DNA from: Streptomyces griseorubiginosus
GTDB lineage: Bacteria; Actinomycetota; Actinomycetes; Streptomycetales; Streptomycetaceae
Reading direction: 5' to 3'
DNA: 64,000 nucleotides
Assembly: GCF_001514195.1 (NCBI RefSeq)
Contig: NZ_KQ948737.1
Span: 124,001-188,000, forward strand
Shown here: positions 35,820-44,165 of the stretch, one piece after another
Numbering within the stretch: position 1 is the stretch's first letter
Layout: each line of letters begins with the position of its first letter
Position numbers and translations under genes: made by a program
The notes under the pieces: generated by a model
The model's database searches: none
The model's input: only the letters and a program-made list of their open reading frames with translations
What the model was told of the DNA's origin: nothing

Positions 35820-36452
35820 ATGGCCACCCGGACACGACCCGCCACCGACACCGCGAACGGCAGCTCATCGGGAGAGCCGGTCCGCTCCGAGGCGCGAGAG
35901 CGCCTGCTGTCCACGGCCAGCGGGCTGTTCTACCGCGAAGGCATCAGGGCGGTCGGCGTCGAACGGATCCTTGCCGAGGCCCCGGCCACGCGGGCGACGT
36001 TCTACCGGCACTTCCCCTCGAAGGAAGACCTCGTGGTCGCCTATCTGCGCGGCGTCGACACCGCCACCCGGGCCGATGTGCAGGCGGCCATCGAGGCCGC
36101 GCCGTCCCCGGCCGACGCACTGCGCGCGATCGGGACCGCTCTCGCCGACAGCCTGGCCTCACCGGAGTTCCGCGGCTGCGCGTTCCTCAAGGCCGCCGCC
36201 GAGTACCCCGACCCCGAGGACCCGGTACGCCAGGTGATCCTCGATCACCGCGCCTGGTACACGACCACCCTCACCGACCTCTTCGCGCAGGTCTTCGGGG
36301 ACTCACCTCGTCGCGGCAAACCGGAACACGCCGCCCGGCACTTCGTCATGATGCGCGACGGCGCGATGAGCGGCGCCCATCTCGACGGCGCCGAAAGCGT
36401 CGGCGCCGCGTTCCACCGCGGCCTTGAGGGCATGCTCACCATGCTTCACTGA
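35820..36452 (+). CDS. TetR family transcriptional regulator
   Basis: This 210-residue regulator has an N-terminal HTH (ARERLLSTASGLFYREGIRAVGVERI, then ATRATFYRHFPSKEDLVVAYL, residues about 25-77) and an all-alpha ligand domain containing EFRGCAFLKAAAEYPDP, typical of the subgroup with a small C-terminal domain. It is expected to repress itself and the divergent membrane protein through the palindromes at 35734-35802. The start ATG 35820 follows GGTGGAAGC. Confidence 0.9.
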   Translation: MATRTRPATDTANGSSSGEPVRSEARERLLSTASGLFYREGIRAVGVERILAEAPATRATFYRHFPSKEDLVVAYLRGVDTATRADVQAAIEAAPSPADALRAIGTALADSLASPEFRGCAFLKAAAEYPDPEDPVRQVILDHRAWYTTTLTDLFAQVFGDSPRRGKPEHAARHFVMMRDGAMSGAHLDGAESVGAAFHRGLEGMLTMLH

Positions 36453-36610
36453 GCAGCCACCCGTCGTCGGGCAACGCAGCAACGCACGGAGGCATCACCG
36501 CCAGGACCGGCAGTCGCCCCACCCCGGGATTCAGCCGGACAACCCTCAGCTGGAGCCGCCTCATGGCCGGGGCGCAGCCGGTGCCGGGAGACTGAGCTCC
36601 CGAGGTAACG

Positions 36611-37069
36611 CTAGTGGTGCCAAGCGCGCCCGCCCGTGTTGTGGATGAACCGCTGCAACACCTTGAGGGTGATCAGGTACTCCTCGTCCGAGACATCCGC
36701 GTGCCGTTCCGCCCAGAGCTCGTCCTGAAGAGTCGCCGCTTTGTCATAGAAGGCTTTGCCGGCATCCGTGAGGCTCAGGCGTCCCTCCGTGTCCTCGGTG
36801 ATCCAGTCCTGGGCGATGGCCCGGTCGATCTCCGAGTCCATGTGGTCCAGGCCGACCTCCAGATAGCCCTGAAGGATGCGGGCCACTTCCGTACGGGTCT
36901 TCGGGGTGTCTGCGCGTGCCACCTGCGCGAGGACCCACCACTGCGGCTGGGTGGTGCCGATCTCTGCGAGAGCGGTCCGGGTGCGGGTGATGACGGCCTT
37001 GTGGGCCGCCCAACTCCAGTAGCCGATGGGCTGCTTGCTCAGGTCGGTGTCGCTGTGTGAGTACTCCAT
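36611..37069 (-). CDS. MarR family transcriptional regulator
   Basis: This 152-residue winged-helix protein has PIGYWSWAAHKAVITRTRTAL, PQWWVLAQVARADTPKTR and DWITEDTEGRLSLTDAGKAFYDK, where the wing and dimer helices of MarR proteins are visible. No metabolic partner is adjacent on the same strand; the next gene upstream is the molybdoenzyme (stop at 37163). ATG 37069 is preceded by GGGGCCCGG. The ligand is unknown. Confidence 0.85.
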   Translation of the reverse strand: MEYSHSDTDLSKQPIGYWSWAAHKAVITRTRTALAEIGTTQPQWWVLAQVARADTPKTRTEVARILQGYLEVGLDHMDSEIDRAIAQDWITEDTEGRLSLTDAGKAFYDKAATLQDELWAERHADVSDEEYLITLKVLQRFIHNTGGRAWHH

Positions 37070-37162
37070 GACCGGGCCCCTGCCGTTGTCTGCGTCGGTT
37101 CGACAGGATCGACCGTAGAAACTGAACTGGACTTGAGGTCAAGGGCGTGCCAGCCGACTCGG

Positions 37163-38434
37163 TCAGACCACGGTCACCGGGTGGCGGACCACCGCGTCGA
37201 AGAGATAGCCCTGGGTGTTGAACACGGCCGTGTCGGGTTGAGTACGGCCCGCCGTGTCCGTGGCGCGTGCCAGCAGGTGTGTCGGGCCGGGAGTGCCGGG
37301 CGTCCAGGGGACGGACCAGCGCGTCCATGTGCCGGAACGCGGTCGGTCGTGCAGTCGGGCCCGCCGCCACTTCGTCCCGCCGTCGGTGCTGACGTCGACT
37401 CGCGCGACGGCGCCCGCTCCCGACCAGGACCTGCCGTGCAGCACCTGGCTCTGCCCCGCCGGGAACGTCGCGCCGCTCGCCAGCTCGAAGGCGCTCTTGA
37501 TCGTCTGCCGGGTGAGCGGCTTGCTGCCCTCCTGCGGGTAGGCGGGGCCGAACAGCCGGTAGAAGGTGGTGTTCCACGGCGAGTACAACGGCTGGGCCGA
37601 CACCTCGATGTCGCCGACCCACTTGATCGAGGCGATCCCCACCCACGACGGCACCAGCACGCGCACCGGATACCCGTGGTCGTACGGAAGCGGCTCGCCG
37701 TTCATCTCGTACGCGAGCAGTACGTCGTCCAGCGCCTTGGCCAGCGGCAGCGGGCGGCGCACCCGGCCCAGGCTCTCCCCTCCGCTGACGTACTCGGCGT
37801 CGAGGCCACGGGGCTGCACGTCCACGGCGTACGGGGACAGCCCGGCCCTGCGCAGCACGTCGGCCAGTCGCACCCCGCGCCAGCGCGCGACGCCGACCGC
37901 GCCCAGCGTCCACGCGGTGCCGGTGACCGTCTCGCCCTGCTGAGTCGAGTAGTAGCTGCGGCCGTTTCCGGCGCACTCGACGAAGGCGGTACGGGTGACG
38001 GCGGGCAGGGCGCGTAGATCGTCGTAGCCGAACTCCACCGGCCTGTCCTCGCCGGGTGTGCCGCGCAGCCCGTCACCCCACAGTCTCAACCGCCATTCGT
38101 CGGCGTCCAGGACGGGCGTCGCGGTGTGGTTGCGGACGAAGAACAGCTCGTTGGGGGTGTGGTGGCCGGTTCCGCGCAGCGCCTCCCAGCGGGTCTCGGC
38201 ATTGGTGCCGCGTGGGATGAACCACGCGGGCGGCAGCGGCTTGACGATCGTCGGGTCGGCGGCGCGAGCGGGTTCCGGCGCGGGGAGTCCGGTGGCGGCG
38301 GCGGTCGCGGCCAGCAGCGTCAGCAGCCGGCGCCGTGTGACACCTTCCGCTCTGGCTTCCCCTGCTAGCCACTGGCGCAGCCTGCGGCGGTCGTAGGCGA
38401 TCTCGTGGTGGTCGGCGGAACCGGCAGCAGACAT
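37163..38434 (-). CDS. Sulfite oxidase-like molybdopterin-dependent oxidoreductase
   Basis: This 423-residue protein has a Tat signal inside an extended N-terminus (TRRRLLTLLAATAAATG, residues 33-49), an Oxidored_molyb domain (about 85-290) with the Mo-ligand Cys in FVECAGNGRSYY (near residue 153), and a C-terminal Mo-co dimerisation Ig-like domain (about 300-420; VARVDVSTDGGTKWRRA). It resembles SorA/sulfite oxidase-type enzymes that convert sulfite to sulfate outside the membrane. ATG 38434 is taken from the alignment-like start. A cysteine-type leader peptide (38602-38685) precedes it, which places it in the sulfur regulon. Confidence 0.9.
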   Translation of the reverse strand: MSAAGSADHHEIAYDRRRLRQWLAGEARAEGVTRRRLLTLLAATAAATGLPAPEPARAADPTIVKPLPPAWFIPRGTNAETRWEALRGTGHHTPNELFFVRNHTATPVLDADEWRLRLWGDGLRGTPGEDRPVEFGYDDLRALPAVTRTAFVECAGNGRSYYSTQQGETVTGTAWTLGAVGVARWRGVRLADVLRRAGLSPYAVDVQPRGLDAEYVSGGESLGRVRRPLPLAKALDDVLLAYEMNGEPLPYDHGYPVRVLVPSWVGIASIKWVGDIEVSAQPLYSPWNTTFYRLFGPAYPQEGSKPLTRQTIKSAFELASGATFPAGQSQVLHGRSWSGAGAVARVDVSTDGGTKWRRARLHDRPRSGTWTRWSVPWTPGTPGPTHLLARATDTAGRTQPDTAVFNTQGYLFDAVVRHPVTVV

Positions 38435-38601
38435 GGCTGTCCCGTCATGGGTGGTGGGTGGGGTGGGGGAAACGGGCGCGGGCGGAGCGCGGCTCCGACA
38501 CGCCGTCCAGCGGCCTCGGCAGACCTGCACGGACGGAAATGGCGACCGACAGCGCACGCGTGACACGGCCGTCGAAGGAGAGAAGCCGGGGAGAGAACCA
38601 G

Positions 38602-38685
38602 TCAGACGGAGAGTCGACACAGCGCGGCGGCGACCCGGACGAAGTCCACGGCGCGGCGACGGGTCAGAGGCTCCGGCGGAAACAT
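38602..38685 (-). CDS. Leader peptide upstream of the sulfite oxidase-like gene
   Basis: This 27-codon frame encodes MFPPEPLTRRRAVDFVRVAA, then ALCRLSV. It fits the actinobacterial leader-peptide pattern of Arg-rich stretch, VD, then R..(S/A)ALC found before sulfur-assimilation genes. The Cys codon near the end would stall ribosomes when cysteine is scarce. There is no Shine-Dalgarno sequence; instead a promoter positions transcription start at about the A of the ATG, so it is probably translated from a leaderless mRNA. It lies 167 bases ahead of the molybdoenzyme start. Confidence 0.75.
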   Translation of the reverse strand: MFPPEPLTRRRAVDFVRVAAALCRLSV

Positions 38686-38691
38686 GACGCG

Positions 38692-38720
38692 ATGCAAGCA
38701 CGTCGTCCGGGTGGTGTCAA
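38692..38720 (-). promoter_or_regulatory. Promoter of the leader peptide / molybdoenzyme transcript
   Basis: On the minus strand, TTGACA (38720-38715), a 17-base spacer and TTGCAT (38697-38692) are followed after 6 bases by the leader ATG. Confidence 0.6.
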
Positions 38721-38985
38721 CGAAGCCGTTGCGCAGAGCAGTTGGGGCTCCTGCGCGGCTCAGGTCGGACACGGGCGGGTGCTGTGGCGCGGGCCGGCAG
38801 TTCGAGTCCGAGGTTCTCGCGGAGCGGGATGCGACGTGCGTTGCGTTGCGCTGACCCTGACTCCCGTCGAACCGGGCAAGTTCCCCGGCGGTGCGCAGAT
38901 CGGTGTGAGCCACGGCATCATCCGCTGCCGCTGGAGCGCGGGACCTCAAGGCCGCCTGCCGACGTGCGCGGGTAGCATCCCGCGC

Positions 38986-39735
38986 ATGGACGTGGCGACG
39001 GGTGCACTGCCCAGAGGGCTCGGGCTGGTGGAGCGGGTGGTCCGGGGGGAGCTCGACAGCCGAGGGGGGCCCGGGGTGGTCCGGCTGGCTGAGGAGAGCG
39101 GGCTGGACAAGGGGCAGGCGTCGCGGTTGCTGCGGGATCTGGTCGGCACCGGGACGCTCGCCCGGGACGGGAACGAGTTCCGTGCCGGGGCGGATCTGCT
39201 GGCCGTCGCGGCGGAGGCCGGACCGTGGGGCGTGGAAAACCGTGCGCTGCTTCGGGAGTTGGTGGTCCGGTTCGGGGCGTGCGCGTACGTGGACGTGCTC
39301 TGTGGGGCGATGGTGCTCTCGGTGCGGGCCGAGTTGGCGGCCTGGGCCGAGTTCTCGTGGGCGCGGGCGGGGCGGCTGACGCCGGTCTGGTGCACCGGGG
39401 CGGGGCGGGCGCTGCTCTTCGACCACTCGCGGGCGGAGGTGGCTCAACTCCTGGGCGGTGAGGACTTCATCGGGGCGGGCGGGCCCTACGCACCGCGCAC
39501 GGTGGACGATCTGCTGGCACGGGTCGCCGCGGACGCCGGGCGCGGGGTCGCCGTGTGCGAGAGCGAGTACGACGAGGACGTGCTGGAGGTGGCCGCGCCG
39601 GTACGGGATCCTCGCGGGGGCGTCGTGGCGGCGGTCAGCGCGGTCGTGCCGCACGCGGCCGCACGGGACGACAGGGACGAGATCGTCGCCGCGATCGGTG
39701 ACGCGGCGGCGCGACTGGCCATCCTGCTCGGCTGA
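38986..39735 (+). CDS. IclR family transcriptional regulator
   Basis: This 249-residue protein has an N-terminal winged HTH (VVRLAEESGLDKGQASRLLRDLVGTG, about residues 27-52) and a C-terminal effector domain with VWCTGAGRALLFDHS, and VAAPVRDPRGGVVAAVSAVVP near the end, the IclR ligand-binding signature. It converges on a second IclR gene (39770-40612) with 34 bases between stops. Start ATG 38986 is chosen by homology; no strong ribosome binding site is visible. It may control the molybdoenzyme transcript that starts divergently. Confidence 0.88.
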   Translation: MDVATGALPRGLGLVERVVRGELDSRGGPGVVRLAEESGLDKGQASRLLRDLVGTGTLARDGNEFRAGADLLAVAAEAGPWGVENRALLRELVVRFGACAYVDVLCGAMVLSVRAELAAWAEFSWARAGRLTPVWCTGAGRALLFDHSRAEVAQLLGGEDFIGAGGPYAPRTVDDLLARVAADAGRGVAVCESEYDEDVLEVAAPVRDPRGGVVAAVSAVVPHAAARDDRDEIVAAIGDAAARLAILLG

Positions 39736-39769
39736 ACCTCGGCTCGGCTACGGCCTCGGATACGGCCGC

Positions 39770-40612
39770 TCAGTCCCGGTCCGACTTCCCGTCCGTCTTC
39801 TTGTCCGTCTCCTTGTCCGTCTTCTTGTCCGTCTCCTCGTCCGTCTCGTGGTCCGTCGAGCGCAGTGCCGCGGTCAGCCAGTCGCTCCAGCGGACCACCG
39901 AGTCCGCGCAGGCCGCCGTCGCCGGCTCCAGACGGCGGCGGGGGCCTACGACCTGTACCGCGGCGACGATCTCCCCGCGGAAGTCCCTGACCGGAGCGGC
40001 GAGCGAGTACAGGCCGGGTTCGGCCTCCTGGTCGACGATCGTGTAGCCCCGCTTGCGGGCCGTGTTCAGGCGGGCCAGGAAGTCGTCGAGGTCAGCCGGG
40101 GTGTTGGGGCCGTGGCGGACGAAGGCGGTCCGGGCGAAGACGGCGGCGACCTCGGTGTCGTCGGCGTCGAACAGCAGGGCCTGTCCGGCGTCGCTGCAAT
40201 AGGCGGGGTAGGCGCGGCCCACCCAGGAGACGAACGAGGACAGCGCGGGCGGCATCGACTCCAGGATGGTCACCGAGCTGGCGCCCCGCAGGACTCCCAG
40301 GTAGGCGCACTCCCCCGTGTCGGCGGCGACGCCCTCCAGCGCGGTGCGGCCGTCTCGGCGCAGCCGTGCCTCGGTGATCTGCTGGGCCCGCGCGTAGAGC
40401 TCCCAGGCGACGGAGTAGCGCAGCGAGGCGGGATCACGGCGTAGGAACCGGGCCGTCTCGAGGCTGCGCAGGATGCGGGAGACCTGGCTTCGTTCGCGGC
40501 CCAGCAGCGCGGCGACCTCGGCGGCGGTGTGGCCACGCGGGTCCTGCGACGGGTGCTGGGCGAAGAGGCGGAGCACGGCCAGGCCGCGTTTCAGGCTGCT
40601 GTCGGTGGTCAT
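39770..40612 (-). CDS. IclR family transcriptional regulator with charged repeat tail
   Basis: This 280-residue IclR protein has an HTH (TAAEVAALLGRERSQVSRILRSLE) and an effector domain (YPAYCSDAGQALLFDAD, YSLAAPVRDFRGEIVAAVQV). The last 25 residues, ETDEETDKKTDKETDKKTDG and onward, are a low-complexity acid/base tail encoded by repeats of a TTGTCCGTC-containing unit (39779-39853), unusual for the family. ATG 40612 follows from the HTH position. It is divergent from the amino acid ABC operon at 40782, with phased TTGC repeats between, and is its likely regulator. Confidence 0.9.
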   Translation of the reverse strand: MTTDSSLKRGLAVLRLFAQHPSQDPRGHTAAEVAALLGRERSQVSRILRSLETARFLRRDPASLRYSVAWELYARAQQITEARLRRDGRTALEGVAADTGECAYLGVLRGASSVTILESMPPALSSFVSWVGRAYPAYCSDAGQALLFDADDTEVAAVFARTAFVRHGPNTPADLDDFLARLNTARKRGYTIVDQEAEPGLYSLAAPVRDFRGEIVAAVQVVGPRRRLEPATAACADSVVRWSDWLTAALRSTDHETDEETDKKTDKETDKKTDGKSDRD

Positions 40613-40657
40613 CGGGGGCCGAGCATAGCGCCAGGCCGCGGTGCCGCCGCGCCTCTT

Positions 40658-40701
40658 CATTGCGGGAACATTGCAGCTTCGTTGCACCCTACGTGCATCA
40701 T
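40658..40701. promoter_or_regulatory. 11-bp phased direct repeats, probable IclR binding site
   Basis: CATTGC (40658), CATTGC (40669) and CGTTGC (40680) recur at exactly 11-bp intervals, with a degenerate fourth ACGTGC at 40691. One-turn spacing puts all copies on one face of the DNA. The array lies between the divergent IclR and ABC genes. Confidence 0.6.
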
Positions 40702-40781
40702 GAGCAACTGGACTTGCCTATTACGCATCCACGGATAGTCTCCAGCCATCCCCTGCATTTCATGCTCATCAGGAGTTCGCC

Positions 40782-41681
40782 TTGTCCGCTCTGCGCCCGC
40801 TAGTCCTCCTCGGTTCCGCGACGCTGCTTCTGGCGGGCTGCGCCGATCCCTCCCAGTCGGCCGACGCCTCCACCAGCCCGTCGTCCGGCACTTCTGCCGC
40901 CGCCCCGATCGCGAAGAACGCCGCGCTCGCCGCCAAGGTCCCGGCCGCGTTGAAGGCGAGCGGGATCAAGATCGCCAGCGACGTCAGCTACCCGCCGATG
41001 GACTTCTTCGCCGCCGACAACAAGACGGTCGTCGGCGCCGAGGCCGACCTCGACAAGGCCCTCGGCACCGTCCTGGGCGTCAAGGTCACCATCGTCAACG
41101 TGCCCTTCGACTCGATCCTGCCCGGCCTCCAGTCGGGTAAGTACCAGCTCGGCGTCTCCTCCTTCACGGACACCGCCGAGCGGGAGAAGGTCGTCGACTT
41201 CGTCACCTACTTCGACGCGGGCACGTCCCTGCTGGTCCCGGCCGGCAACCCCAAGGGGCTCAAGCCCGGGGGCGACTCGCTGTGCGGCCGTTCGGTCGCC
41301 GTGGCGAAGGGGTCCACCCAGGCCCTCGAAGACGTGCCGGCCCGCGCCAAGACCTGCAAGACGCCGATCAAGGTCAGCACCTTCCCGGACGGCACCGGCG
41401 TGAACCTCGCCGTCACCAGCGGCCGCGCCGACGCCGCCCTCGCCGACTCCCCGGTCGCCTCGTACGCCGCCAAGCAGTCCGGCGGCAAGCTGGAGGTGGC
41501 CGGCGACTCCTACGGCAACGCGCCCTTCGGCATCGCCGTACCGAAGAACAGTGAGCTGACCGGGCTGCTCAAGTCGGCGCTGGAGGACCTCAAGGCAAGT
41601 GGCGGGTACGAGCAGGTCCTCGCCAAGTGGGGCCTCGAGTCCGGCGCCCTGGACAAGTTCGAGATCAACGCGGCCTCATGA
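40782..41681 (+). CDS. Polar amino acid-type ABC transporter substrate-binding lipoprotein
   Basis: This 299-residue protein has a lipobox LLLAGC (Cys21), a Ser/Ala linker and a bacterial extracellular solute-binding family 3 domain (ASDVSYPPMDFFAADN, GADLDKALG-like EADLDKALG, SGRADAALADSPVASYAA, LAKWGLESG). Such proteins bind amino acids and analogues including cystine and S-substituted cysteines. It starts with TTG 40782 behind AGGAG. It is the first gene of a four-gene overlapping operon with permease, ATPase and homocysteine S-methyltransferase, which argues for a sulfur-containing amino acid as ligand. Confidence 0.9.
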   Translation: MSALRPLVLLGSATLLLAGCADPSQSADASTSPSSGTSAAAPIAKNAALAAKVPAALKASGIKIASDVSYPPMDFFAADNKTVVGAEADLDKALGTVLGVKVTIVNVPFDSILPGLQSGKYQLGVSSFTDTAEREKVVDFVTYFDAGTSLLVPAGNPKGLKPGGDSLCGRSVAVAKGSTQALEDVPARAKTCKTPIKVSTFPDGTGVNLAVTSGRADAALADSPVASYAAKQSGGKLEVAGDSYGNAPFGIAVPKNSELTGLLKSALEDLKASGGYEQVLAKWGLESGALDKFEINAAS

Positions 41682-42508
41682 GCGCGGAGTTGCCGGTCTA
41701 CCGCCGTCGCAGGCCGGGCCAGTGGGTGCTGACCCTCGTGGTCGTGCTGCTGGCCGCGAGCCTGCTCCGGTCGCTGATCACCAACCGGCGCTTCGGCTGG
41801 GACACGGTCGGCGCCTGGCTGTTCAGCCGGACCGTGATGACGGGCCTGCTGACCACTCTGGAGCTCACCGCCGTCGCGATGGCGATCGGACTCGTGCTCG
41901 GCATCGCGCTGGCGCTCATGCGGCTGTCGGACAACCCGGTGGCCCGGAGCGTCAGTTGGGCGTACATCTGGCTGTTCCGGGGCACCCCGCTCCTGGTCCA
42001 GCTGCTGTTCTGGGGATTCATCTCCGCGCTCTACCCGACACTTTCGCTGCACCTGCCCCTCCTGCCGGCGATCGGTGACGTCCCCGCGAACTCCGTCATC
42101 ACGACCTTCGCCGCGGCCCTGCTCGGTCTCGGTCTCAACGAGGCCGCCTATCTCGCCGAGATCATCCGGGCCGGGATCGTCTCCGTCGACCCCGGGCAGC
42201 TGGAGGCGGCGGACGCGCTGGGTCTGTCCCGGGTCAGGACGCTGCGCCGGATCGTGCTGCCGCAGGCGATGCGGGTGATCATCCCGCCGGTCGGCAACGA
42301 GACCATCTCCATGCTCAAGACGACCTCCCTGGTGAGCGTGCTGGCCTACGCGGAACTGCTGTACTCCGTGCAGATCGTCTACTCCCGCACCTACCAGACG
42401 ATCCCGCTGCTGATCGTCGCCAGCATCTGGTACCTGGCCGTCACGACCCTGCTGAACGTCGGCCAGCACTACCTGGAACGGCACTTCGCGAAGGGCGGCA
42501 GCCGATGA
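41678..42508 (+). CDS. Amino acid ABC transporter permease
   Basis: This 276-residue HisM/GlnP-type permease has hydrophobic helices and the EAA loop EAADALGLSRVRTLRRIVLPQAMRVIIPP, split here as EAADALGLSRVRTLRR and IVLPQAMRV, the contact site for the ATPase. ATG 41678 overlaps the preceding TGA (ATGA), so translation is coupled. A single permease implies a homodimer in the membrane. Confidence 0.92.
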   Translation: MSAELPVYRRRRPGQWVLTLVVVLLAASLLRSLITNRRFGWDTVGAWLFSRTVMTGLLTTLELTAVAMAIGLVLGIALALMRLSDNPVARSVSWAYIWLFRGTPLLVQLLFWGFISALYPTLSLHLPLLPAIGDVPANSVITTFAAALLGLGLNEAAYLAEIIRAGIVSVDPGQLEAADALGLSRVRTLRRIVLPQAMRVIIPPVGNETISMLKTTSLVSVLAYAELLYSVQIVYSRTYQTIPLLIVASIWYLAVTTLLNVGQHYLERHFAKGGSR

Positions 42509-43257
42509 TGATCGAGGCCACCGGTGTCCGCAAGTCCTTCGCCGGGCGTGAAGTGCTGCGCGGAATCGACCTCTCCGTACCGCGCGGGTCGGTCACGTGT
42601 GTGATCGGGCCCTCCGGGTCGGGGAAGTCGACCTTCCTGCGGTGCGTGAACCGTCTGGAGCGGCCCGACGGCGGCCGGATCCTGGTGGACGGCGATCCGA
42701 TCGGCTACGAGCCGTACCGGGACGGACTGCGCGAACTGCGCCGCCGTGACCTGGCCCGGCAGCGCCGTGACATCGGCATGGTCTTCCAGCGCTTCCACCT
42801 CTTCCCGCACCTGACGGCTCTCGCCAACGTCGTCGAGGGCCCGGTCGGCGCGGGCCGCCCGCGCGCCGAGGCGACCAAGGAGGCGCTCGCGCTCCTGGAC
42901 CGGGTCGGGCTGGCCGACCGACGCGACGCCTACCCCGCCCAGCTCTCCGGCGGCCAGCAGCAACGCGTCGCCATCGCCCGCGCGTTGGCCATGCGGCCCA
43001 AGCTCATGCTGTTCGACGAGCCGACCTCGGCCCTAGACCCGGAGCTGGTCGGCGAGGTGCTGGACGTGATGCGCGGCCTGGCCGCCGACGGCATGACGAT
43101 GCTCGTCGTCACCCACGAACTGGGCTTCGCCCGCGAGGTCGCCGACGAGATCGTCTTCTTCGACGACGGACAGATCCTGGAGTCCGGACCGCCCTCCCGC
43201 GTCCTGACCGCGCCTGAACATCCCCGTACCCGCGACTTCGTGACGAGAGTGCTGTGA
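42505..43257 (+). CDS. Amino acid ABC transporter ATP-binding protein
   Basis: This 250-residue GlnQ-type ATPase has Walker A GPSGSGKST (residues 33-41), the Q-loop in VFQRFHLFPH, signature LSGGQQQRVAIARAL, Walker B LMLFDEPTSALDPE and the H-loop VVTHELGF. Its ATG overlaps the stop of the permease gene (ATGA). It energises import by the 40782-42508 components. Confidence 0.94.
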   Translation: MMIEATGVRKSFAGREVLRGIDLSVPRGSVTCVIGPSGSGKSTFLRCVNRLERPDGGRILVDGDPIGYEPYRDGLRELRRRDLARQRRDIGMVFQRFHLFPHLTALANVVEGPVGAGRPRAEATKEALALLDRVGLADRRDAYPAQLSGGQQQRVAIARALAMRPKLMLFDEPTSALDPELVGEVLDVMRGLAADGMTMLVVTHELGFAREVADEIVFFDDGQILESGPPSRVLTAPEHPRTRDFVTRVL

Positions 43258-44165
43258 CGACCTTCCGCGACGCCCTGGCCGCCGGCCCCCTCGTCCTCGA
43301 CGGCGGCATGTCCAACGAGCTGGAGGCCCAGGGCCACGACCTGAGCGGCACCCTCTGGTCCGCCCGCCTGCTCCGCGACGACCCCGACGCGATCGCCGCC
43401 GTCCACCGCGCCTACTACGCGGCCGGCGCGCAGGTCGCCATCACGGCCGGCTACCAGGCCACTTACGACGGTTTCGCCCGGCTGGGCATCTCCCGCACGG
43501 AGACCACGGCACTGCTGCGACGCAGCGTGTCGCTGGCTCGTGAGGCCGCCGACGCTGCCGAGGGCCCTTTCGCCGGGCGGCGTTGGGTCGCGGCGTCCGT
43601 GGGGCCGTACGGCGCGATGCTGGCGGACGGCTCGGAATACCGGGGGGACTACGGCCTCAGCGTGGCCGAGCTGACCCGTTTCCACCGGCCCCGGCTGGAA
43701 GCGCTGGCCGAGGCGGGCCCCGACGTCTTCGCCGTAGAGACCATTCCCGATCTGCGCGAGGCCGAGGCCGTGCTGATCGCCCTGGAGGGGCTCGGTATCC
43801 CGGCCTGGCTCTCGTACAGCATCCGCGGGACGACCACCAGCGCGGGCCAGCCGCTCAGCGAGGCCTTCGCGCTGGCCCGCAGCAGCGACGCCGTCCTCGC
43901 CACGGGGGTGAACTGCGCCCCCGCCGCCGACGCGAGCGCAGCGCTGGCCCTCGTCTCAGGACTGCCGGGAGTCGTCTACCCGAACGGTGGCGGCCTCTGG
44001 GACCCCGAATCCCGCAGCTGGAAGGGCGCGCAGGACGAGATCGCGGACCTCGCGCCCGCCTGGCTCCGCTCCGGCGCGGCACTCGTCGGCGGCTGCTGCC
44101 GGGTCGGCCCGGCGGAGATCAAGGAGCTGGCCGACTGCGTGGGGGCTGCGGCGACGGACCGCTGA
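43254..44165 (+). CDS. mmuM: Homocysteine S-methyltransferase
   Basis: This 303-residue TIM-barrel methyltransferase starts with GTG overlapping the ATPase stop (GTGA). It begins LDGGMSNELEAQGHDLSGTLW, close to E. coli MmuM, and carries the zinc-binding cysteines in GVNCAP and GGCCRVGP. The family makes methionine from homocysteine using S-methylmethionine (or SAM) as donor. Coupling to an amino acid importer in one operon suggests that S-methylmethionine or a related sulfonium or thioether amino acid is the imported compound. Confidence 0.92.
   Translation: MTTFRDALAAGPLVLDGGMSNELEAQGHDLSGTLWSARLLRDDPDAIAAVHRAYYAAGAQVAITAGYQATYDGFARLGISRTETTALLRRSVSLAREAADAAEGPFAGRRWVAASVGPYGAMLADGSEYRGDYGLSVAELTRFHRPRLEALAEAGPDVFAVETIPDLREAEAVLIALEGLGIPAWLSYSIRGTTTSAGQPLSEAFALARSSDAVLATGVNCAPAADASAALALVSGLPGVVYPNGGGLWDPESRSWKGAQDEIADLAPAWLRSGAALVGGCCRVGPAEIKELADCVGAAATDR

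Larger units (their letters stand above)
38435..38985. other. Divergent regulatory region between the molybdoenzyme and IclR genes
   Basis: These 551 bases hold, on the minus strand, a promoter (38692-38720) and a 27-residue leader peptide (38602-38685) for the molybdoenzyme. On the plus strand they hold the promoter region of the IclR gene starting at 38986. Nothing else was recognised. Confidence 0.6.

Noticed and set aside
40700..40738. Twelve-codon frame MSNWTCLLRIHG before the amino acid ABC operon, considered as a fourth leader peptide
   Set aside because: It has a Cys codon and a TTA codon but no Arg-rich HVD..R core and no ribosome binding site.
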